A stretch of DNA of 64,000 nucleotides from CAWIOX01 sp963837775 (GTDB lineage Bacteria > Pseudomonadota > Gammaproteobacteria > Burkholderiales > Burkholderiaceae_D): contig CAWIOX010000027.1 in assembly GCA_963837775.1 (NCBI GenBank), forward strand, positions 71,432 through 135,431. The letters are read 5' to 3'. The notes beneath the pieces were generated by a model, which searched no databases, was not told where the DNA came from, and was given only the letters and a program-made list of their open reading frames with translations. This document shows, one piece after another, positions 37,875 to 46,589 of the stretch (within the stretch, counting starts at the first letter, position 1; each line of letters begins with the position of its first letter). Both the position numbers and the translations under genes were made by a program.

Positions 37875-38975
37875 CTATGCCTTTATGCGTGCTTGTTGCA
37901 CCAGTGTCAGCAAGGCTTGCATCAACGCTTGCGTATCCTCGACCAGGGTCAGGTTGGCGCGCTTGGCGATCGGTGCGCTTTCATCCAGGTTGACCGCAAT
38001 TACATGACGGCAATCCTTGATCCCCTGCAAATGCTGGACCGCGCCTGAAATGCCGAGCGCCAGATAGGCGCTGGCCTGGACCGTCTTGCCGGTGGCGCCG
38101 ATTTGCTTGGCGCGCACGAAACGCCCGTCATCGACCGCCACCCGCGAGGCGCCGGTGGCGGCGCCCAGCGCCTGCGCCAGCGCCGCAAAGGTGTCCATGT
38201 CGCGCATGCCGTTGCCGCCGGACAGGATGAAATCCGCTTCTTCCAGCGCGATCTGATCCGGGCTGCTGGCTTCCATGCCGAGATCGCGCACGCCTTCGGC
38301 CGGCAGGGCGGCCAATGCGGGCACCGCATCGACTTCCCCGCGCCCGACGAAAGGCAGCGTGGCGTCGGCCGCATGACGCGTCAGCAAGATAATTTCGGGC
38401 AATGCGCAGCGCGCATATTTTCCGCCGGGCACGATGCGGCAAGCGCTGTCGGCGCTCAGTTCCACCACGTCGGTGGCGATGGTGCGCTTGGTGCGCGCCG
38501 CCAGCCGGCGCCCCAGATCGGCATCGGCATTGCGGTCGGGCATGAAAATATGCTGCGGCTGATACTTCGCGACCAGTTCCTGCGCCAGCGACAGCGCCAG
38601 TTCCGGCAGGAAGTGCGCGGCATCCGCCTGCGGCAGATTGATCACGATGTCGGCCCCGTAGCCGCCACATCTTCGGCGGTGCCGCCCAGCACCGCGACCA
38701 CGATCGCGGTCTGCGCATCGGCCAGGATCGCCGCCGCGGCGATCGCCTGGCGTGCATGTTCGTCCAGCGCACCGCGCTCGCTATGCAACAGCACCAGCAG
38801 GTGGCGAGTCGCGGCTTGCGTGCTGCGCACGCCCTTTTGCTTGCGCCGCATGCTGGGATGTGAGCAAATCGCGCGAACCCTCCTCGTTGCCGAGGATGAT
38901 GCGCTTGAGTCCGCTGGCTGCAATCACATAGGGGCGGCGCGGATTGACGCGCCGCAGTTGGGCCTGATGTTCCAT
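37875..38975 (-). CDS. etfA: Electron transfer flavoprotein alpha subunit, dgc-associated (two frameshifts)
   Basis: About 366 residues after correction. The C-terminal FAD-binding domain is intact (GGNGMRDMDTFAALAQAL, RFVRAKQIGATGKTVQA, YLALGISGAVQHLQGIKD, DESAPIAKRANLTLVED). The N-terminal part is split by one extra base at about 38845-38850 and one missing base at about 38657-38664; the two cancel. ATG at 38975 directly follows the dgcB stop with GGGAG 5 nt upstream. The gene is dedicated to the betaine pathway by position. Confidence 0.9.
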
Positions 38976-40860
38976 TTAATCTCCCAGACGCTGGGCAACC
39001 AGCTCAGCCAATTCCATCACTTCCGGACGCTCGCCGACCACGCCTTCGAGCATCGCGGTGCAGTTCGGGCACGCGACCGCCACCGTCTTCGGCACCAATC
39101 GAACGCGCATCGGCAATCCGGATATCCGGAATCCGCGTGGTGCCGGGGATGTCGGTAAATGGCGCGCCGCCACCGCCGCCGCAGCAACGGCCGCGCTCGC
39201 GCGAACGCTCCATTTCCTGCACGGTGATATTCAGTGCACGCAACACTTCGCGCGGCGCTTCGATCTCGCCGTTATAGCGTCCCAGGTAGCACGGATCGTG
39301 GTAAGTCAGCGGCGTATTGCTGGAAGCCAGATGCGGCATGTCCTTCAGGCGGATCCGTTTTTCCTTGAACAGTTGCGCCAGCAAGCCGCTGTGATGCCAG
39401 ACATCGAATTGGCCGCCGAGCGCCGGATATTCATTCTTCAGGCAATGGAAGACATGCGGATCGGGCGTCACGATGTGCTTGAACTTGAGGCGACGCAGCA
39501 GCGCGATATTGCCGTTTGCCAGTTTCTGGAAAGTCGCTTCATCGCCCAGACGGCGCGCCAGATCGCCGCTGTCCATTTCGGCTTCGCCCAGCACCGCAAA
39601 CTTGACGCCGGCGTGCTGCAGCACCTTGACCAGCGCCCGCAATGCACGCTGATAACGCATGTCGAATGCGCCCTCGCCCGCGATCAGCAACCAGTCGGTC
39701 TCTTGCCCGGCACTCAGAGTCGGCACATTCAGATCGATCGCCCAGTGGTAACGCACCGCCTTCGGAAAGCCGCCGACGGTATCGGTATGGCGCAGATTCT
39801 CCAGCGCCTGCGCGCCCTTGCCCGGCACCACGCCCTGCACCATGGTCTGTTCGCGGCGGATGTCGACCACTGCATCGACATGCTCGATCAGCATCGGGCA
39901 TTCCTGCACGCAGGCGCGGCAGGTGGTGCAGGACCAGATCGTGTCGGCGTCGATCAGGCCCGGCACGATCGCCAGTTGCGGCGCGCCGCCATGCTGGCCG
40001 ACCGGCTTGCCCGGATAAGGGGTGCCGGCATACGCGGCATCGCTCTTGCCGGCCAGGCCGACCACCAGATCCTGGATCAGTTTCTTCGGGTTCAGCGGCT
40101 GCCCGGCCGCCAGCGCCGGACAGGCGGCTTCGCACTTGCCGCACTGCACGCAGGCATCGAACGACAGCAGGCGGTTCCACGCGAAATCGGCCGGTTTGGC
40201 CACGCCGTAATCGGCCTTGCTCAAATCCAGCAGGCGCAGATCGGTCGAGCGCTTGCCCTCGAAACGTGCCGGACGCGGATGAAACGCCAGATGCAGCAAG
40301 CCGGCCACCGCATGCTTCATCGGGCCGCCCAGACCGATGCCGAACACCAGTTCGGCGCTGCCGACCAGCAGCAGCGCGATCACGATCAGCGCCGGAGCCT
40401 GCCCGCCGGACGGTGCAAACCAGGCAGCCAGACCGGCGCCGCAGGCAAACGCGGCCAGCGTGAATGGCAGGCGCATCCACGGACCGCGCGACAAACGGGT
40501 CGGCGGCGCGCGCCGGCGCCACGCCATCAGCGCAGAGCCGACCAGCATCAAGGCGGATGCGGCCAGCAGCACCCGATCCAGCAGCGGCGAATACAGCGCC
40601 AGTCCGTAATTGATCGCGATCACCAGGATCGCCAGCACGCCGCCGCCGGCCACCGCCACATGGGTGCGCGCAATGAAAGGCTCGCGCGCGACCACATGGT
40701 GCAGATCGACAAAGTAGCGCTTCGGAATCGCCAGCAGGCCGCTCCACGCGACTACCGGTGCGGAGCGGCCGTTGCGCCACAGACGCGCGCGCTGCGCCAG
40801 GCCCAGCAACAGCATCGCAAACGCGCACCAGAATGAAATCGTTAGTAGCATGGGCAACAT
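38976..40860 (-). CDS. dgcB: Dimethylglycine demethylation protein DgcB, membrane Fe-S subunit (one frameshift)
   Basis: About 627 residues. The N-terminal third is membrane-embedded (about five helices: LLTISFWCAFAMLLLGLA, VLAILVIAINYGLAL and others). Two [4Fe-4S] motifs follow (CVQCGKCEAACP, CTTCRACVQECP), then CCG-type domains (CYLGRYNGEIEAP, RCCGGGGG, CPNCTAMLEG). It probably links DgcA to ETF and the quinone pool. One extra base at about 39085-39093 shifts the frame between ARSIGA and KTVAVACPNC near the C-terminus. Starts one base after the dgcA stop. Confidence 0.92.
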
Positions 40861-40861
40861 G

Positions 40862-42922
40862 TCAGAAGTCCTTGCACAAACGCAGCGAATCGTAAATGGC
40901 GCCGTGGATATTGTGCATCGACACGCAATCGCCGACCCGGAACAACAGGAACTGCCCGCTTTCCAATGTCTGCGCCAGGCTCGGTTGCGGCTGCGACGCA
41001 AACAGCGTGTGGATGTCGGTTTCGCCCAGGTTGGCCGAGCGCTCCTTCAGCTCCCAGTACAGGCCGTCGTTGGGAACAATCCCGTTCTCGATCACGACCT
41101 GATCGACTTCGCGCTCTTCCTGCTCTTCGGTGTATTCATTGCGCAATACCGCGATCAGCTTGTCGCCTTCGCGCGCCACGCTGTCGAGCCAGTAGTTGGG
41201 CGTCATCACCACGCCCTGCGCATACATGCGGCGATAGAAGATCGGGAAAGTGGTGCCGCCGACATCGTCGGCCACCTTGACATCGGGCGTGACGATTTCG
41301 ACCACGTTGCCGCGGCTGGCGATGAAGTCGGCCACGCCGGCACCGGCCTGGGTGCTGACGCCGTCGTACACCAGCACGTTCTTGCCCGGCGCCACTTTGC
41401 CGGACAGGATGTCCCAGCTGCTGACCGCCAGCCCGTCCTTCACGCCCCAGTGCGGGTTGTCGCCGCTATGGCTGCTGCCGCCGGTGGCCAGCACCACGAT
41501 GTCGGGCTGTTCCGCCAGAATCGCAGCCGCATCGGCCGCCACGCCCAGGCGCCGCTCGACGCCCAGACGTTTGGTTTCCATGTCGAACCAGCGCACGATG
41601 CCGGCCATCTGCTCGCGCTGCGGCGCCTTGGCCGCCAGCATGATCTGGCCGCCGACCTGCTCGCTCTTTTCAAACAGCACCACGTCGTGGCCGCGCTCGC
41701 GCGCCACCCGTGCCGCTTCCAGTCCGGCCGGGCCGGCGCCGACCACCACCACCTTGCGCTTCTTGCCCTGGGTTTTTTCGATCACGTGCGGCATGGTCGC
41801 TTCGCGGCTGGTGGCGGCGTTTTGCACGCACAGCACATCCAGCCCGTTGTACTGGCGATCGATGCAATAGTTGGCGCCGACGCATTGCTTGATCTGGTCT
41901 TCGCGGCCGTCGCGGATTTTCATCACCAGATACGGGTCCGCCATGTGGGCGCGCGTCATGCCGACCAGGTCGCACATGCCGTTGGCCAGAATCCGTTCCG
42001 CCTGCACCGGGTCGCGGATGCTCTGCGCATGCATCACCGGCAGCGTCAGCACCGATTTGATGCCCGCTGCCAGATGCACGAAAGGCTCCGGCGGCAAGGC
42101 CATCGGCGGCATGCAGTTGACCAGCGTGTTATGGGTGTCGGCGCCGGAACCGATGATGCTGATGAAGTCGATCAGGCCGGTCTGCTCCATCGCCACTGCG
42201 ATTTCCTTGAACATGTCGTGACTCAGGCCGTCTTCATGGAATTCGTCGCCGCACATGCGCAGGCCGACGCAGAAATCAGGCCCGACCGCGGCCCGCACCG
42301 CGGTCAGCACTTCGACCCCGAAGCGCATGCGGTTTTTCAGGCTGCCGCCGTATTCATCGGTGCGCTTGTTGGTGCGCGGGCTCCAGAACTGATCGATCAG
42401 ATGCTGATGCGCGGCGGAAATCTCGACGCCGTCCATGCCGGCCGCTTTGACGCGCCTGGCGGCGTCGGCAAAGTCCTGCACGATGCGGCGGATTTCATGC
42501 AGCTCGATGGTTTTGGCATTGCCGCGATGCACCGGTTCGCGCACGCCGGACGGCGTGACCAGATGCGGCCAGTGTTCGCCGTGATAATTCGAGCGGCGTC
42601 CCATGTGGGTGGCCTGGATCATGATCTTCGCGCCATGCTTGTGCATGGTTGCCGCCAGCCGCGCCAGCGGCTCGATCACGCGGTCGTGGCTCAGGTCGAC
42701 CGATTTCCACCAGCCTTGCGGGCTGTCGATGGAGACCGAACTGGAACCGCCGCAGATCGCCAGGCCCAGCCCGCCCTTGGCTTTTTCTTCGTAATAGCGG
42801 ATGTAGCGATCACCCGGCAAACCGTTCTCGGCATAGACCTCGGCATGCGCGGTGCTGATGATGCGATTGCGGATCGTCAGCTTGTTGATGGTAATCGGCG
42901 CAAACAAATTTGGATAGCGCAT
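40862..42922 (-). CDS. dgcA: Dimethylglycine demethylation protein DgcA (OYE-type flavoprotein)
   Basis: 686 residues, intact. The N-terminal old-yellow-enzyme TIM barrel binds FMN (KLTIRNRIISTAHAEVYAEN). A cysteine cluster CVGANYCID...VLCVQNAA serves an Fe-S cluster. The C-terminal FAD/NAD domains carry VVVGAGPAGLEAARVARERG. Together with DgcB it converts dimethylglycine to sarcosine. It is relative to 2,4-dienoyl-CoA reductase and trimethylamine dehydrogenase, but the neighbours point to dimethylglycine. Confidence 0.94.
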   Translation of the reverse strand: MRYPNLFAPITINKLTIRNRIISTAHAEVYAENGLPGDRYIRYYEEKAKGGLGLAICGGSSSVSIDSPQGWWKSVDLSHDRVIEPLARLAATMHKHGAKIMIQATHMGRRSNYHGEHWPHLVTPSGVREPVHRGNAKTIELHEIRRIVQDFADAARRVKAAGMDGVEISAAHQHLIDQFWSPRTNKRTDEYGGSLKNRMRFGVEVLTAVRAAVGPDFCVGLRMCGDEFHEDGLSHDMFKEIAVAMEQTGLIDFISIIGSGADTHNTLVNCMPPMALPPEPFVHLAAGIKSVLTLPVMHAQSIRDPVQAERILANGMCDLVGMTRAHMADPYLVMKIRDGREDQIKQCVGANYCIDRQYNGLDVLCVQNAATSREATMPHVIEKTQGKKRKVVVVGAGPAGLEAARVARERGHDVVLFEKSEQVGGQIMLAAKAPQREQMAGIVRWFDMETKRLGVERRLGVAADAAAILAEQPDIVVLATGGSSHSGDNPHWGVKDGLAVSSWDILSGKVAPGKNVLVYDGVSTQAGAGVADFIASRGNVVEIVTPDVKVADDVGGTTFPIFYRRMYAQGVVMTPNYWLDSVAREGDKLIAVLRNEYTEEQEEREVDQVVIENGIVPNDGLYWELKERSANLGETDIHTLFASQPQPSLAQTLESGQFLLFRVGDCVSMHNIHGAIYDSLRLCKDF

Positions 42923-42947
42923 GCCAACCTCTTAGTTATTTGGAGAG

Positions 42948-43478
42948 TTATTTGGATTCAACGATGGGGGCGACAGTGAATACGCAGTGCGCATGGCCTT
43001 CGGCCGCACATTGCGTTTCGCTGCTGAATGTCTTGTAACTGCGGCCGGTGTCGTGCCCGACCCAGTCCATCGCGCCGGAGAACCAGCCGGCAAACATGTA
43101 GCACAGCTTGTCCGTGGCATCCGGCTGCGCCAGCACGAACGACGAATGCTGCAGCGAGATGCTGGCGTGGCCGCTCTCGGCATCGACCGACTCGAACGCG
43201 AACAGGCCCCAGCCGCGCTGCGACAGCCGTTTCAGATAGTGCTCGTACACCGCCAGGCCGGACAGGCCGTGGGTCGCGGCTTCCTTTTCGCACCAGAAAT
43301 AGGCCGATTTGTAGCCGGCGTCGTACAACTGCTGCGCGTAGCGCTCGCGCCCCAGCGCTTCTTCGATCGCAATGTGGTTATTGGTGAAGAAATGGCGCGG
43401 CACATACAGCATCGGCAGGCCGTCGGTGCTCCAGACGCCGGTTTCTTCATTCACTTCGATGGGCAATTGCGGTTTCAT
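42948..43478 (-). CDS. DUF5943 protein, first gene of the dgc-gbc operon
   Basis: 176 residues, unknown function. A V4R-like small-ligand domain is suggested by RERYAQQLYDAGYKSAYFWC, YEHYLKRLSQRGWGLFAFE, YMFAGWFSGAMDWV and the cysteine-containing end FSSETQCAAEGHAHCVFTV. Proteins of this type accompany dgcAB in Pseudomonas and Burkholderiales, which suggests a small-molecule sensing or assembly role in dimethylglycine metabolism. It precedes dgcA by 25 bp and is the first gene after the operator at 43637. Confidence 0.8.
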   Translation of the reverse strand: MKPQLPIEVNEETGVWSTDGLPMLYVPRHFFTNNHIAIEEALGRERYAQQLYDAGYKSAYFWCEKEAATHGLSGLAVYEHYLKRLSQRGWGLFAFESVDAESGHASISLQHSSFVLAQPDATDKLCYMFAGWFSGAMDWVGHDTGRSYKTFSSETQCAAEGHAHCVFTVAPIVESK

Positions 43479-43636
43479 GATCGGTTTTCCATTTCAGTAA
43501 TCGGTAATCTCGGATACGGCAGGGCGTTATCCAGCAGGCTAAAAACCATGTCCGTATCGGCTTGAATCTTCAAACGCTGACTGCTTGATTTGCATAGCCA
43601 ATATAAATCTCCCGCAATAAAGACATAAGCAGAGAG

Positions 43637-43663
43637 CGACACATATCATTCTTAAATCGACAT
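43637..43663 (-). promoter_or_regulatory. Candidate GbdR operator for the dgc-gbc operon
   Basis: Minus strand: ATGTCG at 43663-43658 and GTGTCG at 43642-43637, direct copies spaced 21 bp, two helical turns, as expected for an AraC-family activator. TTATGT at the right distance downstream could be a -10. The surrounding ~65 bp are about 80% identical to the region before proV. A third, inverted TGTCG lies at 43679-43683. Confidence 0.6.
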
Positions 43664-43769
43664 GGTTCGGCCGCACCGTGTCGCGATGAAGCTAGCAGGT
43701 GCTGGAGTCGCAATGTTCTTGTGGTAATTGGATGTTTATCTGCGGTTTTCCGACATCGGCACCGGCGCC

Positions 43770-43942
43770 GTAGGGTGCGCCACGCGCACCGGCACGCCAA
43801 CAACCACAGCAAGGGCGGATGATCCCCGGTGCGCATGGCGCCCTTGCAGGGCGCACACATGCTTTCAAGCCTGTGTCGTTTCGTAGGCGAATGGCACGCC
43901 ATTCGAAACCCCTACTACACCCCTACGAAACAACGCAGGCTA
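43770..43942. repeat. GTAGGGTGCGCC palindromic repeat cluster, copy 2
   Basis: Contains GTAGGGTGCGCCACGCGCACC, then GGATGATCCCCGGTGCGCATGGCGC, then CGTAGGCGAATGGCACGCCATTCG, then CTACGAAACAACGCAGGCTACG. The first and last units match the block at 10673-10718. It looks like nested insertion or rearrangement of short palindromic units. Confidence 0.7.
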
Positions 43943-43967
43943 CGCTTGCTGCATTTCGAGATTATTG

Positions 43968-44044
43968 AGGGGTATGCGACAAAATGATGGCGTTCCCGCA
44001 CAGTTTCATTGGCGTTTCAAAAATACCGCAGGGAGTATATTTTT
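43968..44044 (+). repeat. Dispersed ~75-bp intergenic repeat, copy F
   Basis: Reads GGGGTATGCGACAAAATGAT, then TCCCGCACAGTTTCATTGGC, then AAAAATACCGCAGGGAGTAT, ending ATTTTT. It lies downstream of the dipeptidase gene. Confidence 0.75.
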
Positions 44045-44186
44045 GGCCTTACAGAAGCCAGAATGCCGGAACAGGCGATGCGCGGAAGGGAAAATATCTG
44101 ATGTGGCACTGCGGCCCGGCCTCTTTGAGGCCGAACCGCAGGTGCTGCGTGACAGCGCACGATGCTTATGCAACTACAAGATCAGC

Positions 44187-45158
44187 TTATGCGTTCCATA
44201 CCTCGCCGAACACGCGCACCCAGTTTTCGCCCATCACCTTGCGGATGCGGGTTTCCGACCAGCCGGCTTTTTCCATCGCCGCGGTCAGGTTCGGGAATTC
44301 GCCGATGGTGCGGATGCCGAGCGGGTTCAGGATGGTGCCGAATTTGGTCAGCTGGCGATAACGGCCCTTGTCGTGCGTGATCCAGTCGAAGAAGCCCTTG
44401 TCGTAGCCTTGCGTGAAGTCGGTGCCGATGCCGATGCAATCCTCGCCGACCAGATTGCTCACGTAGTCGATCGCCTCGATGTAATCGTCGACGGTGGCTT
44501 CGATCCCGCGCTTCAGGAACGGCGGGAACATCGTGACGCCGATGAAGCCGCCGTGGTCGGCGATGAAGCGCAGCTGCTCGTCGCTCTTGTTGCGCGGATG
44601 CTCCTTCAGGCCGGACGGCAGGCAGTGCGAATAGCAGACCGGCTTTTTCGAAGCCAGAATCGCTTCCTGCGAAGTGTTGCCGCCGACGTGGGACAGGTCG
44701 ACCATGATGCCGACCCGGTTCATTTCTTCGATCGCTTCGCGCCCGAAGCCGGACAGGCCGCCATCGCGCTCGTAGCAGCCGGTGCCGATCAGGTTTTGCG
44801 TGTTGTAGCACAGCTGCACCACGCGCACGCCCATGTCGGCATAGGCTTCGATGTAGCCGAGGTTGTCTTCGAACGCATGCGCGTTCTGGAAGCCGAGGAT
44901 GATGCCGGTCTTGCCGTTCTTCTTCGCGTCCGCGATGTCTTGCGTGCTGCGCACCAGCGTGACCAGGTCGCTGTTGTCGCGGATCAGCTTTTTCATGTCG
45001 GCGATATTGGCGACCGTATCGGCGAAGCCTTCCCACACCGACACCGTGCAGTTGGCGGCAGACAGGCCGCCGCGGCGCATGTCTTCGAACAGCGCGCGGT
45101 CCCATTTGGCGATGATCAGGCCGTCGATGATGATGGAATTGTCATGCAGTGTGCTCAT
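44187..45158 (-). CDS. Membrane dipeptidase family protein (peptidase M19)
   Basis: 323 residues, amidohydrolase fold. Metal ligands are suggested by MVDLSHVGGNTS, CYSHCLPSG, DHGGFIGVT and GIGTDFTQGYD. An M19-family dipeptidase gene is a standard member of betaine/dimethylglycine gene groups in Pseudomonas, although its substrate there is not settled; a proline-betaine or small amide substrate is possible. It follows glyA by about 20 bp on the same strand. Confidence 0.9.
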   Translation of the reverse strand: MSTLHDNSIIIDGLIIAKWDRALFEDMRRGGLSAANCTVSVWEGFADTVANIADMKKLIRDNSDLVTLVRSTQDIADAKKNGKTGIILGFQNAHAFEDNLGYIEAYADMGVRVVQLCYNTQNLIGTGCYERDGGLSGFGREAIEEMNRVGIMVDLSHVGGNTSQEAILASKKPVCYSHCLPSGLKEHPRNKSDEQLRFIADHGGFIGVTMFPPFLKRGIEATVDDYIEAIDYVSNLVGEDCIGIGTDFTQGYDKGFFDWITHDKGRYRQLTKFGTILNPLGIRTIGEFPNLTAAMEKAGWSETRIRKVMGENWVRVFGEVWNA

Positions 45159-45179
45159 GTGTGCTCCTGACTGAGTGGT

Positions 45180-46448
45180 TCAATAGATCGGGAAACGGGC
45201 GCACAGCGCCGACACTTCGGCCCGCACCCGCTGTTCGGTGGCCGCATCGCCTTCGGCGTTTTCACGCAAGCCGTTCAGCACTTCCAGGATCAGGCTGCCG
45301 ATGCGCTCGAATTCCGCCACGCCGAAGCCGCGCGTGGTGCCGGCCGATGTGCCCAGGCGCACGCCGGAAGTGATGGTCGGCTTTTCATCGTCGAACGGGA
45401 TGCCGTTCTTGTTGCAGGTGAAGCCGGCCCGTTCCAGCGCATGCTCGGTGGCATTGCCCTTCAGCCCCATCGGCCGCAGGTCGACCAGCAGCAGATGGTT
45501 GTCGGTGCCGCCGGTGACCAGGTCGACCCCGCCCGCCTTCAATACCGCGCCCAGCGCCTTCGCGTTGGCGACCACTTGCTCGATGTAGGTCTTGAAGCCC
45601 GGTTGCAGCGCTTCGCCGAACGCGACTGCCTTGCCGGCGATCACGTGCATCAGCGGGCCGCCCTGCAGGCCGGGAAATACCGCCGAATTGATCTTCTTGG
45701 CGATCTCTTCGTCATTGGTCAGGATGATCCCGCCGCGCGGGCCGCGCAGGGTTTTATGGGTGGTCGAGGTGGTCACGTGCGCGTGCGGCACCGGGCTGGC
45801 ATGCACGCCGGCGGCCACCAGGCCGGCGATGTGCGCCATGTCGACCATCAGATAGGCGCCGACCGCATCGGCGATCGCGCGGAAACGGGCCCAGTCCAGT
45901 TCGCGCGGGTAAGCGGAGAAGCCGGCGATGATCATCTTCGGCTTGTGTTCCTGCGCCAGCCGTTCGACTTCGTCGTAATCGACCAGGCTGTCTTCGCGCC
46001 GCACCCCGTATTGCACCGCCTTGAACCATTTGCCCGACAGCGCCGGCTTGGCGCCGTGGGTCAGGTGGCCGCCGGCCGACAAGGCCATGCCGAGGATGGT
46101 GTCGCCCGGCTGCAGCAGCGCCAGCATCACCGCGCCATTGGCCTGCGCGCCCGAATGCGGCTGCACGTTGGCAAAAGCGGCGCCGAACAGCTGCTTGACG
46201 CGCTCCAGCGCCAGCGTCTCGATCACGTCGACCTGCTCGCAACCGCCGTAATAGCGCTTGCCCGGATAGCCTTCCGCGTACTTGTTGGTCAGCACCGAGC
46301 CTTGCGCCTGCAGCACCGCCTTCGACACGATGTTTTCCGATGCGATCATTTCGATCTGGTCGCGCTGGCGCAGCAGTTCGCCGCTGATGCCGGCCATGAC
46401 CTGGGGATCGTTTTCCGACAATGGGCCGCTAAAAAAGGAATTATTCAA
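45180..46448 (-). CDS. glyA: Serine hydroxymethyltransferase
   Basis: 422 residues, PLP enzyme. The PLP lysine lies in VTTSTTHKTLRGPRGG; GYPGKRYYGGCEQVD and QPHSGAQANGAVMLAL are typical. It converts glycine plus methylene-THF to serine, using the C1 unit from sarcosine oxidase. Its position in the sox-sda series marks it as the catabolic copy; a housekeeping glyA probably lies elsewhere. Confidence 0.96.
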   Translation of the reverse strand: MNNSFFSGPLSENDPQVMAGISGELLRQRDQIEMIASENIVSKAVLQAQGSVLTNKYAEGYPGKRYYGGCEQVDVIETLALERVKQLFGAAFANVQPHSGAQANGAVMLALLQPGDTILGMALSAGGHLTHGAKPALSGKWFKAVQYGVRREDSLVDYDEVERLAQEHKPKMIIAGFSAYPRELDWARFRAIADAVGAYLMVDMAHIAGLVAAGVHASPVPHAHVTTSTTHKTLRGPRGGIILTNDEEIAKKINSAVFPGLQGGPLMHVIAGKAVAFGEALQPGFKTYIEQVVANAKALGAVLKAGGVDLVTGGTDNHLLLVDLRPMGLKGNATEHALERAGFTCNKNGIPFDDEKPTITSGVRLGTSAGTTRGFGVAEFERIGSLILEVLNGLRENAEGDAATEQRVRAEVSALCARFPIY

Positions 46449-46483
46449 GATCGATTCTCCGTGAGTGAGGGTTATTTCTTAAT

Positions 46484-46558
46484 TAATATACTGGGTGGTG
46501 CATATTTGTAATGCCAATGAATACCTGCGGGAACTGCCATGTTTATCGGCATACTCCC
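46484..46558 (-). repeat. Dispersed ~75-bp intergenic repeat, copy G
   Basis: Minus strand: GGAGTATGCCGATAAACATG, then TTCCCGCAGGTATTCATTGG, then CATTACAAATATGCACCACC, ending CAGTATATTAATT. It separates sdaA and glyA. ATGCCGAT and ATTGGCAT arms can pair as in copy E. Confidence 0.75.
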
Positions 46559-46589
46559 CATAAAAATCATTTATTTTTAACTGTTCCGG

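Larger units (their letters stand above)
43479..43967. other. Promoter region and repeat cluster upstream of the dgc-gbc operon
   Basis: Starts with a leader conserved with the proV upstream region (43598-43663), then an inverted half-site at 43675-43683. From 43770 onward it contains the GTAGGGTGCGCC-type palindromic repeat units. No gene is supported here. Confidence 0.7.

Noticed and set aside
43570..43902. 110-codon frame upstream of the dgc operon
   Set aside because: Overlaps the conserved operator and repeat cluster; no ribosome-binding site or family resemblance.
8562..46558. CRISPR array
   Set aside because: The seven repeats are kilobases apart, lie between unrelated genes in both orientations and have no regular spacers; no cas gene is present.
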